64,000 nucleotides of DNA, from NCBI RefSeq assembly GCF_024505085.1, contig NZ_JANIBC010000003.1:1-64000 (forward strand), written 5' to 3'. Position numbers and translations under genes: made by a program. The notes beneath the pieces were generated by a model. It was not told the origin of the DNA, searched no databases, and saw nothing but the letters and a program-made list of their open reading frames with translations. Within the stretch, counting starts at the first letter, position 1, and every line of letters begins with the position of its first letter. Source of the stretch: Parvularcula maris (GTDB lineage: Bacteria > Pseudomonadota > Alphaproteobacteria > Caulobacterales > Parvularculaceae). This document shows, piece by piece, positions 8,233-17,364 of the stretch.

Positions 8233-10713
8233 ATGCTCACCGCAAATCTGAAGTCGAAGCATATCGCCGTCGCTGTTCTGCTGATCCTTGCAAGCGCTTG
8301 GAACGGTGCTGCTGCTCGTATTCCCGCAAGCTGCACTTCGGTCGATGGCACCAGCGCCGGAAAAGACGAGTGCATGGCCGACCTAATCGCTTTGAAAGGT
8401 CGACAAGCCGAGGCGGCAGCGCAAAGCCTGCTCACGCAGGGCCGATACGACCTGGTGACCCCGGCCATCGTTTCTTCTTTCGAAGACGAAGTTCCGCCCT
8501 CGCTGTCTTCGGCCCTACGCTCGGCATTGCTACTAGCGGAGGTGAAGAGCGCTCCAGCCAAGGCCAGCACCGAAGCAGAAATAGAGGAGCTGATCGAAGC
8601 TGCCGAAAAAAGCGGTGATCTATCGTCCCTTGCGTACCTCTACGCGGCTCTCGCCGCCAGGAGGAAGGCCGACGGCCAATGGGACGAGATCACGGGAGCG
8701 CTGGACCTGGCCTTCACTGCCGCCGAGCAGGCCGGTTTCGAGGGACTGCTCCCGCACCTTCAGTTTGCGCGGGGCGAGTCCGCCGTGAGAACGAGGGCCT
8801 ACGGGGATGCGCTGCCGTGGCTCCGTCCGGCCTATGAGAGCTTTCTTGCCTCGGGAAGGCGGATGGACGCCGGCGAGGTCTGCCAGCTCATGGCCGGTTC
8901 CTGGGCCTACGATCCTGAGCGCAGCTCTGAAAACATCGAAAGAGCCGCTGCAGGATCAGGTGGCGACCGGCCGTGCAGGATTGCTGCTGTCTTCTATCGA
9001 GGGCAGCGCGACCAGCTACCCTATGCCGAGATGGAGAGGCGCGGCCTCGCTGCCGCCAAAGCGGCTGGGGAAGCGGGGCTCGACACGATGTCCCCTTGGC
9101 TCCTCAACAGTATCGCCATGGCCGCGGCCCGGAACGGCAACTACGGGGCGGCCGCGAATTTCTACAGTCAGGCCAGGGGCGGCTTCGAGGCCGTCGGTAA
9201 CCTGTTCATGGTCGCCGCTGTAGCGAGCAACGAAGCGGTCAATCTGGTCGAGATCGGTGCCCGAGACGAGGCTATCCCGATCCTGGAGCGCAGCCTCGCC
9301 ATCTTCCGAGAGACCGCACCGGACAGGCAAGACTCCATTCTCAAGGTGCAGCGCCAGCTAGGCTTGGCTCACGAAGGGGAGGGGCGTCTTGCCGAAGCCG
9401 AGCTTTGGCTGGCGCGGGCCTACGAGACGAGCAGGGCTTTCACTAACCGCTACTACGATGGGCTCGTCGGCTCGGACTACGCCCGCATCCTTTATGCTCG
9501 AGGCCGCCAGGCGGAGGGGCTGGCGATGGCGGATGACGCCGTGGCGGTGCTTCTGGCTGAAGCGCAAGTACCGGACAAGGCCACAGCAGCGAAGACTCTT
9601 TCCTGGGCGGCGGAGCAGTATCTGCGCCGCGGAGAGATCGAGAACGCGCAGGCCACCCTCGAGCGGGCGGGCGGACTGATGGACCCTGGAGGCGAAGGGG
9701 CGAAGGCCCTTGCCGATAGTCCTTGGGAGCTGATGACGCGCCTCCAATACGCTCGCAGCATGAGCGATTTGCTCTTCGCGCTCGACCGCCGCGATGAAGC
9801 CGCTGCCTACGCCCGAGTGGCCCTCACCCTAAGCGAGAACCGCCTTGAGGAGCAGAAGATCAGGGCCATGGCCAATGCCGAGCTGCAGAGGGTGGTGGCC
9901 GAGAACGAGATGAAGATCGCCAGCCTCGGACAGGAGGCGGAGATGACCGCGGCCGTGTTGAAACACACGAGGGCCAGGGCGTTTCTCGGCGGCGGCGCGG
10001 CCCTGGCGGCGAGCATTGCAGCGCTGGCTGTCTACCGCTCCTACCGGACGCAGAAACAGCTTTCCGAGAGCAAGGAGACCTTCCTCGCGGAGATCCACCA
10101 CCGCATGGCCAACAACCTGCAGATCATCACCAGCCTTCTGCGGGTCGAAGCGCGGGCGGACAAGGCGAGCCTTAAGGACGCCGCCAACCGCGCCCGGACC
10201 ATGGGCCTCATCCACCACCACATCTACCACCACGGCCAGGACAAGTTCATCGACGCGGAGGCTTTCCTGCGAGCGCTGGTGGTGCTGATGGGCGAGGCGC
10301 TAGAGCGGCCGGGGGTGACGATCGAGCTCGATGCCGAGCCGGTGGCCCTCGACATCTCCGCGGCGACCCCGGTGGGCCTGATCGTCTGCGAGGCGGTGAC
10401 CAATGCCTATAAATACGCCTTCGAGGACAGCCAGACGGGGACGGTGACGGTCGGCCTCGACGATGAGGGGAGCACGATCACCCTGACCGTTGCCGATGAT
10501 GGCTGCGGCATGTCCAAGGACGAGCCGAGGGGGGGCTCGCAGGGCCAGAGGCTGATGGCCGATCTGGCGCAGCAGATCGGAGGGGTCCTGTCCGTTCTGG
10601 ACCATCCGGGCGGCGGCACGCTGGTCGCCGTCAAGGGCATCCCAAAGGGGCTGGAGACCCAAGGGGAGCCGGCCGATTTCCAGGACCTGCCGCAGACGGG
10701 CGAGAACGCCTGA
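8233..10713 (+). CDS. TPR-containing sensor histidine kinase, HisKA_2 type
   Basis: An 826-residue membrane kinase. An N-terminal signal/anchor (residues about 8-28) is followed by about 550 residues of helical, Ala-rich repeats read as tetratricopeptide-like (for example YGAAANFYSQARGGFEAVGN), then a transmembrane segment near 582-604, a HisKA_2 phosphoacceptor region EIHHRMANNLQIITSLL with the His near 622, and an ATPase domain with N-box CEAVTNAYKYAF and G-box ADDGCGM. The TPR part is therefore predicted in the periplasm and the kinase in the cytoplasm. No receiver or response regulator gene is adjacent. The start may alternatively be the GTG at 8230; no good ribosome binding site is visible. 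Confidence 0.85.
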   Translation: MLTANLKSKHIAVAVLLILASAWNGAAARIPASCTSVDGTSAGKDECMADLIALKGRQAEAAAQSLLTQGRYDLVTPAIVSSFEDEVPPSLSSALRSALLLAEVKSAPAKASTEAEIEELIEAAEKSGDLSSLAYLYAALAARRKADGQWDEITGALDLAFTAAEQAGFEGLLPHLQFARGESAVRTRAYGDALPWLRPAYESFLASGRRMDAGEVCQLMAGSWAYDPERSSENIERAAAGSGGDRPCRIAAVFYRGQRDQLPYAEMERRGLAAAKAAGEAGLDTMSPWLLNSIAMAAARNGNYGAAANFYSQARGGFEAVGNLFMVAAVASNEAVNLVEIGARDEAIPILERSLAIFRETAPDRQDSILKVQRQLGLAHEGEGRLAEAELWLARAYETSRAFTNRYYDGLVGSDYARILYARGRQAEGLAMADDAVAVLLAEAQVPDKATAAKTLSWAAEQYLRRGEIENAQATLERAGGLMDPGGEGAKALADSPWELMTRLQYARSMSDLLFALDRRDEAAAYARVALTLSENRLEEQKIRAMANAELQRVVAENEMKIASLGQEAEMTAAVLKHTRARAFLGGGAALAASIAALAVYRSYRTQKQLSESKETFLAEIHHRMANNLQIITSLLRVEARADKASLKDAANRARTMGLIHHHIYHHGQDKFIDAEAFLRALVVLMGEALERPGVTIELDAEPVALDISAATPVGLIVCEAVTNAYKYAFEDSQTGTVTVGLDDEGSTITLTVADDGCGMSKDEPRGGSQGQRLMADLAQQIGGVLSVLDHPGGGTLVAVKGIPKGLETQGEPADFQDLPQTGENA

Positions 10714-10784
10714 TCGAGCGGACCCGCGGCGGCTGCGGCACCGGTTCTTCTTGCGCCCGGCGGCAGCGCCGCTAAGAGCGGCCC

Positions 10785-11180
10785 ATGGCCGATACTGCAT
10801 TCCTCCTCGACTACCTGCCGATCATCATCTTTCTCGGGCTGGCGCTCGTCCTGGGGGGCGTGTTCCTGGCGATCCCGCTGACCTTCGCGCCGAACAACCC
10901 CGACCTTCAGAAGAACTCGACCTATGAGTGCGGCTTCGAGCCCTTCGAGGACGCGCGGATGAAGTTCGACGTGCAGTTCTACATCGTTGCCATCCTGTTC
11001 ATCATCGTCGATCTCGACGTGGCGTTCCTGTTCCCCTGGGCGGTGACCCTGTTCAACCCGGAGCTGGGGCTGGACCGCGACTTCCAGATCTTCGCCTTCT
11101 GGTCGATGTTCGTGTTCCTAGCCGTGTTCTTCATCGGCTTTCTCTACGAGTGGAAGAAGGGTGCGCTGGAATGGCGCTAG
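10785..11180 (+). CDS. nuoA: NADH-quinone oxidoreductase subunit A
   Basis: 131 residues with three membrane helices, standard for NuoA. The conserved loop [24 protein letters not shown] is present, containing the Cys characteristic of the quinone-pocket loop. It is a membrane subunit of proton-pumping complex I at the junction with the peripheral arm. It heads the local cluster nuoA-nuoB-lipoprotein-nuoC; 57 bases separate it from nuoB. Confidence 0.97.
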   Translation: MADTAFLLDYLPIIIFLGLALVLGGVFLAIPLTFAPNNPDLQKNSTYECGFEPFEDARMKFDVQFYIVAILFIIVDLDVAFLFPWAVTLFNPELGLDRDFQIFAFWSMFVFLAVFFIGFLYEWKKGALEWR

Positions 11181-11237
11181 GGGTGTCCCCGAGCGACTTC
11201 CGCACCCATCTCTTCCCTAGTTTCAAGGATTTGACCC

Positions 11238-11912
11238 ATGGCTGACGATACGAAGACGGTGGTCAAGACGCGCCAAGAGGCCACCAAGATCGAGACCATC
11301 ACCCCGCCCAGCGAGAACCCGCTGGCGCGTTTTCCCGAGCCGAAACCCCTGACGCCTGGCGATCTGCCCTACGGCACGGCTGGGCGCGCGGATGTGGTGG
11401 GCTACGACCCTAAGGCCGAGGACCCCTTCTTCCGCCACGTCAACGCGGAACTCGCCGATAAGGGCTACATGACTGCGCCAGTCGACGCGGTGATCAACTG
11501 GGCGCGCACGGGCTCGCTCATGTGGATGACGTTCGGGCTGGCGTGCTGCGCGGTGGAGATGATGCAGGCCTCCATGCCGCGCTACGACATGGAGCGCTTC
11601 GGCATGGCGCCGCGCGCGTCACCGCGCCAGTCGGACCTGATGATCGTGGCGGGGACGCTCACCAACAAGATGGCACCTGCGCTGCGTAAGGTGTACGACC
11701 AGATGCCCGAGCCGCGCTACGTCCTCTCCATGGGAAGTTGCGCCAATGGCGGCGGCTACTACCACTACAGCTACTCCGTGGTGAGGGGCTGTGACCGCAT
11801 CGTACCTGTAGACGTCTACGTACCAGGCTGCCCGCCCTGTGCCGAAGCGCTGGTCTACGGGCTCCTGCAGCTCCAGAAGAAGATCAGGCGCGAGGGGACG
11901 ATCGAGCGATGA
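11238..11912 (+). CDS. nuoB: NADH-quinone oxidoreductase subunit B
   Basis: A 224-residue NuoB carrying the ligands of iron-sulfur centre N2: tandem Cys 103-104 ([10 protein letters not shown]), Cys168 ([16 protein letters not shown]) and Cys198 (GCPPCAEAL). It has a longer N-terminal tail (about 60 residues, charged) than many bacterial homologues. It passes electrons to quinone at the base of the membrane arm. Its stop overlaps the next gene by ATGA, so translation is coupled to the lipoprotein and not directly to nuoC. Confidence 0.97.
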   Translation: MADDTKTVVKTRQEATKIETITPPSENPLARFPEPKPLTPGDLPYGTAGRADVVGYDPKAEDPFFRHVNAELADKGYMTAPVDAVINWARTGSLMWMTFGLACCAVEMMQASMPRYDMERFGMAPRASPRQSDLMIVAGTLTNKMAPALRKVYDQMPEPRYVLSMGSCANGGGYYHYSYSVVRGCDRIVPVDVYVPGCPPCAEALVYGLLQLQKKIRREGTIER

Positions 11913-12313
11913 GGTTTTCTTTCGCCCTTTTGACGTGTTTGTTCGCGGTGGGCTGCACGGCGATGCCCACCGGCACTGAACAACCGGTTCCGCCGTTTGC
12001 CTCGGCCCCTGCATCCCAGGATATGTCCGATCGCGATGCGATGCCTCTGGTCCGCGTCCCGCCTCAAGGTTTCGAACACTGCATTCGTGGTCGAACCGGA
12101 AAAGTAGGGAGAACCGAAGTTGAGTTCGACGTGACGAAGACGGGACGTGTCACCAATGTCCGCGTCGTCGATTCGCTGGATCCTTGCTTCGACAAGTATG
12201 TGGTGAGAGCGGTGTCTCGCTGGCGGTACAGCCCGAAGATGGTGGATGGCGAAGCTCTCCCCCGCTACGGCGTTCGTTCCGAGATCAATTTCGATGTGGA
12301 GGCTACCGGATGA
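11909..12313 (+). CDS. Lipoprotein with TonB C-terminal domain, inside nuo
   Basis: 134 residues. An N-terminal signal with lipobox FAVGC (Cys16) predicts a lipid-anchored envelope protein. After a Pro/Ala linker, residues about 55-132 form a TonB_C domain: [20 protein letters not shown], two Cys (CIRGR and DPCFDK), then VSRWRYSP and [11 protein letters not shown]. There is no membrane-spanning TonB N-terminus or Pro-rich spacer, so it is not a classical energy transducer. It overlaps nuoB upstream (ATGA) and nuoC downstream (ATGA), making it translationally coupled on both sides. That location is unusual; whether it acts on complex I is unknown. Confidence 0.85.
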   Translation: MRFSFALLTCLFAVGCTAMPTGTEQPVPPFASAPASQDMSDRDAMPLVRVPPQGFEHCIRGRTGKVGRTEVEFDVTKTGRVTNVRVVDSLDPCFDKYVVRAVSRWRYSPKMVDGEALPRYGVRSEINFDVEATG

Positions 12314-12933
12314 GCACCACCCTTCTCGACGACCTCACCGAGCTCGAGGACCACATCGCCTCCCAGCTCGGCGAGAACCTGATCTCCAGCCAGGTCGCCT
12401 ATGGCGAGCTGACGCTGACTGTTCCCTGCAAGCAGATCACCGGTACGCTAAAGTTCCTGCGTGAGGACCCGATGTGCCGCTTCACGCAGCTTATGGATCT
12501 TGCCGGCGTGGACTATCCCGAGCGGCGCAAGCGTTTCGATGTCGTCTACCATCTCCTCAGCATGGAGACGAACCTCCGCGTGCGGGTGAAGCTCGCCAAC
12601 GCCGAAGGCGATACGGTGCCTACGGCGACGGGCGTCTTCCCCAATGCCGACTGGTACGAGCGCGAGGCCTTCGACATGTACGGCATCGTCTTCGAGGGGC
12701 ATCCGGACCTTCGGCGCCTTCTCACCGATTACGGCTTCGAGGGGCACCCTCTGCGCAAGGACTTCCCTCTTACGGGCTATACCGAAGTGCGCTGGGACGA
12801 TGAGCAGCAGCGGGTGATCTACGAGCCGGTGCAGCTTACGCAGGAGTACCGCAACTTCGACTATCTCTCGCCTTGGGAAGGCAGCCAGTATGTGCTGCCG
12901 GGCGACGAAAAGGCTGAAGGCAACAAAAACTAG
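12310..12933 (+). CDS. nuoC: NADH-quinone oxidoreductase subunit C
   Basis: 207 residues, normal NuoC length. Family motifs: [52 protein letters not shown] split across residues 115-145, [16 protein letters not shown] and the C-terminal FDYLSPWEG. It is a hydrophilic subunit of the complex I connecting module. The start MSTTLLDDL is fixed by ATGA overlap with the upstream lipoprotein gene. A strong terminator follows 27 bases after the stop, so transcription of nuoABC ends before nuoD. Confidence 0.96.
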   Translation: MSTTLLDDLTELEDHIASQLGENLISSQVAYGELTLTVPCKQITGTLKFLREDPMCRFTQLMDLAGVDYPERRKRFDVVYHLLSMETNLRVRVKLANAEGDTVPTATGVFPNADWYEREAFDMYGIVFEGHPDLRRLLTDYGFEGHPLRKDFPLTGYTEVRWDDEQQRVIYEPVQLTQEYRNFDYLSPWEGSQYVLPGDEKAEGNKN

Positions 12934-12960
12934 CTTTCGTCACACATCGGCGGGACAGCA

Positions 12961-12994
12961 AAAAGCCGCGGAAGCGTTAGCTACCGCGGCTTTT
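12961..12994. terminator. Bidirectional intrinsic terminator after nuoC
   Basis: Perfect 11-base stem AAAAGCCGCGG/CCGCGGCTTTT with a 12-base loop and T-runs on both strands. It can end transcription from nuoC (plus) and from the small minus-strand gene that converges on it. Confidence 0.92.
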
Positions 12995-13016
12995 CTGTGT
13001 TCGAGGTTCGGAACCG

Positions 13017-13403
13017 TTAGATCCGGTGGGTGGCCGTATCGGTCCGGTGGCTCTTCTGACGCTGGAGGTCGATGAGCTTGACGGCGAGGCCGACGATCAC
13101 ACCGACCACGGCGTAGATCACGACATCGAGGAAGGTCAGCGCCTCGAGGCTCGAGAGGGACGGGCCGGACAGCCAGTCGAACAGGGTCAGCGCGAGGAAG
13201 GTGAGCACACCGATGGTGAGACCCTTCTTGGCGGCCGAAGCGTTGTTGACGGTGCTCGTCGGCGTGGTGGTGGTCCGGGTCGCCGTCGTGTCGCGGTAGT
13301 CGTTCGCGCGGGCACTCGTCGTGGTGCCGGCGGCGGTGGTGGTGTTGGTCGTCGTCTGCGTCCGGATGGCCGGATCGTTAGTGCGGCGGGTTGTGTCAAC
13401 CAT
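13017..13403 (-). CDS. Thr-rich two-helix membrane protein between nuoC and nuoD
   Basis: 128 residues, unrecognised. Residues 1-65 are low-complexity and dominated by Thr, with Ala, Arg and Asn, predicted disordered. Residues about 72-92 and 100-120 are two hydrophobic helices (GLTIGVLTFLALTLFDWL and LDVVIYAVVGVIVGLAVKLI), ending in a basic His/Thr tail. Start MVDTTRRT follows GGGAG at a suitable distance. It lies antisense between nuoC and nuoD and interrupts the nuo order. Confidence 0.65.
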   Translation of the reverse strand: MVDTTRRTNDPAIRTQTTTNTTTAAGTTTSARANDYRDTTATRTTTTPTSTVNNASAAKKGLTIGVLTFLALTLFDWLSGPSLSSLEALTFLDVVIYAVVGVIVGLAVKLIDLQRQKSHRTDTATHRI

Positions 13404-13599
13404 GTGGGTCTCCCGTTGAGTTACCAATCCACGGACAGGGAGCGGGGCACGGGCGTTCTGAGTAGCACGAAGAGTTGACGTCATGACAACCTGGTAGGGT
13501 GCGGCGTGGGCTGGGACGAAGCGCCCAAACGCCTCACCGGGCTTGCGCAATCAGGACCTACGGGGCACATGCTGCAAAGCTTTCAGAAGACAGAGAACC

Positions 13600-14820
13600 A
13601 TGGCCGACGGATCACGCACCATCGTCGTTGAAGACAGCCCCTCGGATGCGGGCGCCGACCGCCCGTTCACCATCAATTTCGGGCCTCAGCACCCCGCAGC
13701 CCACGGCGTGCTGCGCCTGGTCCTCGAGCTCGACGGCGAGGTGGTGGAGCGGGTCGATCCCCATATCGGCCTCCTGCACCGCGGCACCGAGAAGCTGATC
13801 GAGCACAAGACCTACCTGCAATCGATCCCCTATTTCGACCGCCTCGACTACGTCGCGCCGATGAACCAGGAGCACGCCTTCGTGCTGGCCGCCGAGAAGC
13901 TGCTCGGCTGCGAGGTGCCGCGCCGAGGCCAGATCATCCGCGTCCTATACTCCGAGATCGGGCGCATTCTCAGCCACCTTCTCAACGTCACCACCCAGGC
14001 CATGGATGTGGGCGCCCTGACCCCGCCGCTCTGGGGGTTCGAGGAGCGCGAGAAGCTGATGACCTTCTACGAGCGGGCCTGCGGCGCGAGGCTCCACTCG
14101 AACTACTTTCGCGTCGGCGGGGTGCACAAGGATCTGCCTCAGAAGCTGATCGACGACATCTACGCCTGGACCGAGACCTTCCCTAAAGTCTCCGACGAGA
14201 TCGAAGGGCTGATCACCGACAACCGCATCTTCAAGCAGCGCAATGTCGATATCGGCGTGGTCAGCAAGCAAGAGGCCCTGGACTGGGGCTTCACCGGCGT
14301 CATGCTGCGCGGCTCAGGCGTGCCCTGGGACCTGCGCAAATCCCAGCCCTACGAGATCTATGACGAGCTCGATTTCGACATCGTGCTGGGCAAGAACGGC
14401 GACTGCTACGACCGCTATGTGGTGCGCATCGAGGAGATGAAGCAGTCGCTCCGCATCATGCGCCAATGCATCGAGATGCTCGAGCCCGGCCCCGTCATGA
14501 GCGAGGACGGCAAGGTCGCACCGCCCCGCCGGGCCGAGATGAAGGAGTCGATGGAGGCGCTAATCCATCACTTCAAGCTCTACACCGAGGGCACCAAGGT
14601 TCCCGCTGGCGAGGTGTATACGGCCGTCGAGGCGCCCAAGGGCGAGTTCGGCGTCTACCTCGTCTCCGACGGCTCCAACCGCCCCTACCGCTGCAAGATC
14701 CGCGCGCCGGGTTACGCCCACCTCCAGGCCATGGACTGGATGAACAAGGGCCACATGCTGGCCGACGTCTCGGCTATCATCGGCACGCTCGACGTGGTGT
14801 TCGGCGAGATTGATCGGTAG
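13600..14820 (+). CDS. nuoD: NADH-quinone oxidoreductase subunit D
   Basis: 406 residues, normal for Nuo[21 protein letters not shown] opens the conserved core, with [28 protein letters not shown], the C-terminal [13 protein letters not shown] and the end DVVFGEIDR that is diagnostic for NuoD. It forms the quinone-reaction chamber with NuoB. The start MADGSRTIV is favoured over an ATG at 13543. Unlike the usual order it has its own upstream region (about 196 bases) behind a terminator and is not followed by nuoE. Confidence 0.97.
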   Translation: MADGSRTIVVEDSPSDAGADRPFTINFGPQHPAAHGVLRLVLELDGEVVERVDPHIGLLHRGTEKLIEHKTYLQSIPYFDRLDYVAPMNQEHAFVLAAEKLLGCEVPRRGQIIRVLYSEIGRILSHLLNVTTQAMDVGALTPPLWGFEEREKLMTFYERACGARLHSNYFRVGGVHKDLPQKLIDDIYAWTETFPKVSDEIEGLITDNRIFKQRNVDIGVVSKQEALDWGFTGVMLRGSGVPWDLRKSQPYEIYDELDFDIVLGKNGDCYDRYVVRIEEMKQSLRIMRQCIEMLEPGPVMSEDGKVAPPRRAEMKESMEALIHHFKLYTEGTKVPAGEVYTAVEAPKGEFGVYLVSDGSNRPYRCKIRAPGYAHLQAMDWMNKGHMLADVSAIIGTLDVVFGEIDR

Positions 14821-14834
14821 CTTCTAACCCGGTT

Positions 14835-14938
14835 TCCCATGGTAGCGCGAAGCGATGTCCATGGGACCCAATTCCCACCGTCCCAAACGTGTCTGAACCT
14901 AGGTGATGGGTCCCACGGATCGCTCCGCGACCGTGGGA
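14835..14938. repeat. Pair of related palindromes (TCCCATGG and TCCCACGG)
   Basis: Two hairpins after nuoD: TCCCATGG/CCATGGGA (14835-14842 with 14859-14866) and TCCCACGG/CCGTGGGA (14911-14918 with 14931-14938), each with an inner GC-rich stem. Related CCATGGGTCCC arms occur inside the element at 17365-17484. Confidence 0.65.
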
Positions 14939-14954
14939 AGACGGTATGGAGAAG

Positions 14955-15287
14955 CTACAGCTGCATCACCAGCGCCGCCACATAGGTGAAGGCGACCGCG
15001 ATCAGCGGCACGAAGAAGTGCCGTCCGAAGCCGTCCTCCTTGAACATGAAGGCGTTGAGGATGAAACCGACGACCAGTCCGAAAAAGGCCGAGGCGGCGA
15101 TGACGGTGAGGTCCTGGCCCTCCACCCAATCGAAGCCTACAGCGCCCAAGCCCTCGCGGCGCCCGATAAACGCTACCCCCATCAGGCCGACTAGCTTCAC
15201 GAAGCTGCCCAGCAGCTTCTTCAGGACGAACGTCCCTGCAATCACCACGGCAGCGGCGATCAGGACGGTGGTGAGCTGGGTTTCCAT
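14955..15287 (-). CDS. Three-helix membrane protein of unknown function
   Basis: 110 residues with three hydrophobic segments at about 5-22 (TVLIAAAVVIAGTFVLKKLL), 60-80 (TVIAASAFFGLVVGFILNAF) and 90-108 (FVPLIAVAFTYVAALVM). A GRREGLGAVGFDWVEGQ loop separates helices 1 and 2. I do not recognise a family. It is a lone minus-strand gene between nuoD and the photolyase, bordered by palindromic repeats on both sides. Confidence 0.6.
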   Translation of the reverse strand: METQLTTVLIAAAVVIAGTFVLKKLLGSFVKLVGLMGVAFIGRREGLGAVGFDWVEGQDLTVIAASAFFGLVVGFILNAFMFKEDGFGRHFFVPLIAVAFTYVAALVMQL

Positions 15288-15397
15288 GAAGCCTCCCTTG
15301 TTGCGTCCCGCCTAACACGAGCTGTGCGCCCGTGTCGCTCGGCTTTCTCTTCCTGCGCTCCAGATAACGTCTTGGGTTGAATGAAAGCCGACTGCCA

Positions 15398-15435
15398 CCG
15401 TCATCCCGGATAGCCTTCGGCTTCCGGGATGACGG
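15398..15435. repeat. Intergenic palindrome (CGTCATCCCGG family)
   Basis: Perfect 13-base arms CCGTCATCCCGGA/TCCGGGATGACGG around a 12-base loop upstream of the photolyase gene. The same CGTCATCCCGG arms bound the larger element at 17365-17484. Confidence 0.8.
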
Positions 15436-15471
15436 CGGGAAACAGCCAGAGGCTTGAAGAGGGAGTGTTCT

Positions 15472-16998
15472 ATGGGTGTCTTGCGTCTCGTTCTGGCCGA
15501 TCAGCTGACCCGCGAGGTGGCGGCGCTGCGCGGTGCCGATCCTGAGGCCGACATCATCCTGATGGCCGAGGTCCATGACGAGGCCACCTATGTGCGCCAC
15601 CACAAGCAGAAGATCGTCTTCCTCTTCTCCGCCATGCGCCGCTTTGCCGAGGAGCTTCGAGACGAAGGGTTCAACGTCCGCTACGTGAAGCTCGACGGCG
15701 GGGAGAACAGCGGCAGCATCTTCGGTGAGGTACGGCGGGCATTCGCCGAGGAGGATGTCGAGGAGCTGGTCGCCACCGCCTGCGGCGAGGTGCGGCTGGC
15801 GGACGATATGGAGGGTTGGGGGCGGAAGCTGAACCGGCCTGTGACCATCCGCGACGACGATCGCTTCATCTGCTCGCTGCCTGAGTTCCGTGCTTGGGCC
15901 GACGGGCGAAGAACGCTCCGTATGGAGTATTTCTACCGCGAGATGCGCAAGAAGACCGGGCTCCTGATGGACGGGGACGAACCCGTGGGCGGGCAGTGGA
16001 ACTACGATGCGGAGAATCGCAAGACCCTGCCCAAGGACTACGCAGCGCCTGCGAACCCCGAGGTGGTGGCAGGGCCGATCGTCGATGAGGTCAAAGATTT
16101 GGTGGAGGAGCGCTTCGGCGACCATTTCGGCACACTTCATCAGTATGCCTACGGCATCGACCGGGCGGCGGCGCTCAAACGCCTCGATCTGTTCCTGGAC
16201 GAGAGTCTGCGCCTCTACGGCGACTACCAGGACGCCATGGCCACGGGGGAGGACTTTCTCAACCACTCCCTTATCTCCGTGTACCTCAATGCGGGACTGC
16301 TGACGCCGCTGGAGATCTGCCAGGCTGCCGAAGAGCGCTACCGTTCCGGCAAGGCGCCGCTCAACGCGGTGGAGGGCTTCATCCGCCAGATCATTGGCTG
16401 GCGCGAGTATGTCCGCGGTGTCTACTGGCTCTACATGCCGGAGTACAAAGAGCGCAACGCGCTGGGTGCGGAGCGTCCGCTGCCGGACTTCTACTGGACC
16501 GGCGAAACAGACATGCACTGCATCGCCGAGTGTGTGCGCAACACCCGAGACAACGCCTATGCGCACCATATCCAGCGGCTGATGATCACCGGCAATTTCG
16601 CGCTGATTTACGGCGTGCTGCCGGACGAGATCAACGAGTGGTACCTGATCGTCTATGCCGACGCCTATGAGTGGGTGCAGCTTCCCAACACCCACGGCAT
16701 GTCTCAGTGGGCGGATGGAGGGGTCTTGGGCTCCAAGCCCTATGCCTCGTCAGGCGCCTACATCAACCGCATGTCGAACTACTGCAAGTCCTGCCGCTAT
16801 GACGTCCGTAAGCGGACGGGAGAGGGGGCGTGCCCGTTCAACTATCTCTACTGGGACTTTCTCATGCGGCACGAGAAGAAGCTGCGCGGCAATCCGCGCA
16901 TGGCGATGATGTACCGAACCCTCGACAAGAAGGAGGAGAAGGAGAAGCGCGCCCTGCGCGAGAGCGCGGCAGCGCTGGTGAAAAGGATCGAAGGCTGA
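15472..16998 (+). CDS. Iron-sulfur (6-4) photolyase / cryptochrome (PhrB type)
   Basis: 508 residues of the FeS-BCP/PhrB photolyase class. The N-terminal alpha/beta domain (GVLRLVLADQL) is followed by the FAD domain with EGFIRQIIGWREYVRGVYW and the DNA/FAD motif NTHGMSQWADGG. Four Cys at 350, 438, 441 and 454 (MHCIAEC, NYCKSCRYD, GACPFN) match the arrangement of [4Fe-4S] ligands in Agrobacterium PhrB as I recall it. It should use blue light to repair (6-4) photoproducts. The start MGVLRLV has AGAGGGAG upstream; a possible ATG at 15454 precedes that site. It overlaps a DUF2237 gene by TGATG. Confidence 0.93.
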   Translation: MGVLRLVLADQLTREVAALRGADPEADIILMAEVHDEATYVRHHKQKIVFLFSAMRRFAEELRDEGFNVRYVKLDGGENSGSIFGEVRRAFAEEDVEELVATACGEVRLADDMEGWGRKLNRPVTIRDDDRFICSLPEFRAWADGRRTLRMEYFYREMRKKTGLLMDGDEPVGGQWNYDAENRKTLPKDYAAPANPEVVAGPIVDEVKDLVEERFGDHFGTLHQYAYGIDRAAALKRLDLFLDESLRLYGDYQDAMATGEDFLNHSLISVYLNAGLLTPLEICQAAEERYRSGKAPLNAVEGFIRQIIGWREYVRGVYWLYMPEYKERNALGAERPLPDFYWTGETDMHCIAECVRNTRDNAYAHHIQRLMITGNFALIYGVLPDEINEWYLIVYADAYEWVQLPNTHGMSQWADGGVLGSKPYASSGAYINRMSNYCKSCRYDVRKRTGEGACPFNYLYWDFLMRHEKKLRGNPRMAMMYRTLDKKEEKEKRALRESAAALVKRIEG

Positions 16999-17357
16999 TG
17001 GCGAAGAACGTTCTGGGCGAGGAGCTTGCCATCTGCGGCTGCGATCCGATGACCGGCTGGACGCGCTCCGGCTCCTGCGAGACGGGGCCTCAAGACCGGG
17101 GCAGCCATACAGTCTGTGCGGTGATGGATGAGGGGTTTCTTCGCTATACGAAAGAGCAGGGCAATGACCTATCGACGCCGAGGCCGGAGTTCGGCTTTCC
17201 AGGGCTCGCGCCAGGCGATCGCTGGTGCGTCTGCGCCTCGCGCTGGGAAGAGGCACGGGCGGCGGGGCAGGCGCCTCGGGTGGTGATCAAGGCCTGTCAT
17301 GAGAAGTGCCTGGAGGTTGTGGAGCTGACGGACTTAAAGGCGCATGCGCTGCAGTGA
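16998..17357 (+). CDS. DUF2237 family protein
   Basis: 119 residues with the DUF2237 pattern: NVLGEELAICGCDPMTGWTRSG, CVMDEGF-like TVCAVMDEGFLRYTKEQGNDL, PGDRWCVCASRWEEA and a C-terminal ACHEKCLEVV. Seven Cys residues are spread along the chain and may bind metal or respond to redox state; that is speculation. Its function is not known to me. Overlap with the photolyase stop (TGATG) ties its translation to light-repair expression. Confidence 0.88.
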   Translation: MAKNVLGEELAICGCDPMTGWTRSGSCETGPQDRGSHTVCAVMDEGFLRYTKEQGNDLSTPRPEFGFPGLAPGDRWCVCASRWEEARAAGQAPRVVIKACHEKCLEVVELTDLKAHALQ

Positions 17358-17364
17358 AGCCCAG

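Noticed and set aside
14899-16695. 598-residue open frame antisense to the photolyase
   Set aside because: Photolyase motifs on the plus strand are decisive; the minus frame has no domain.
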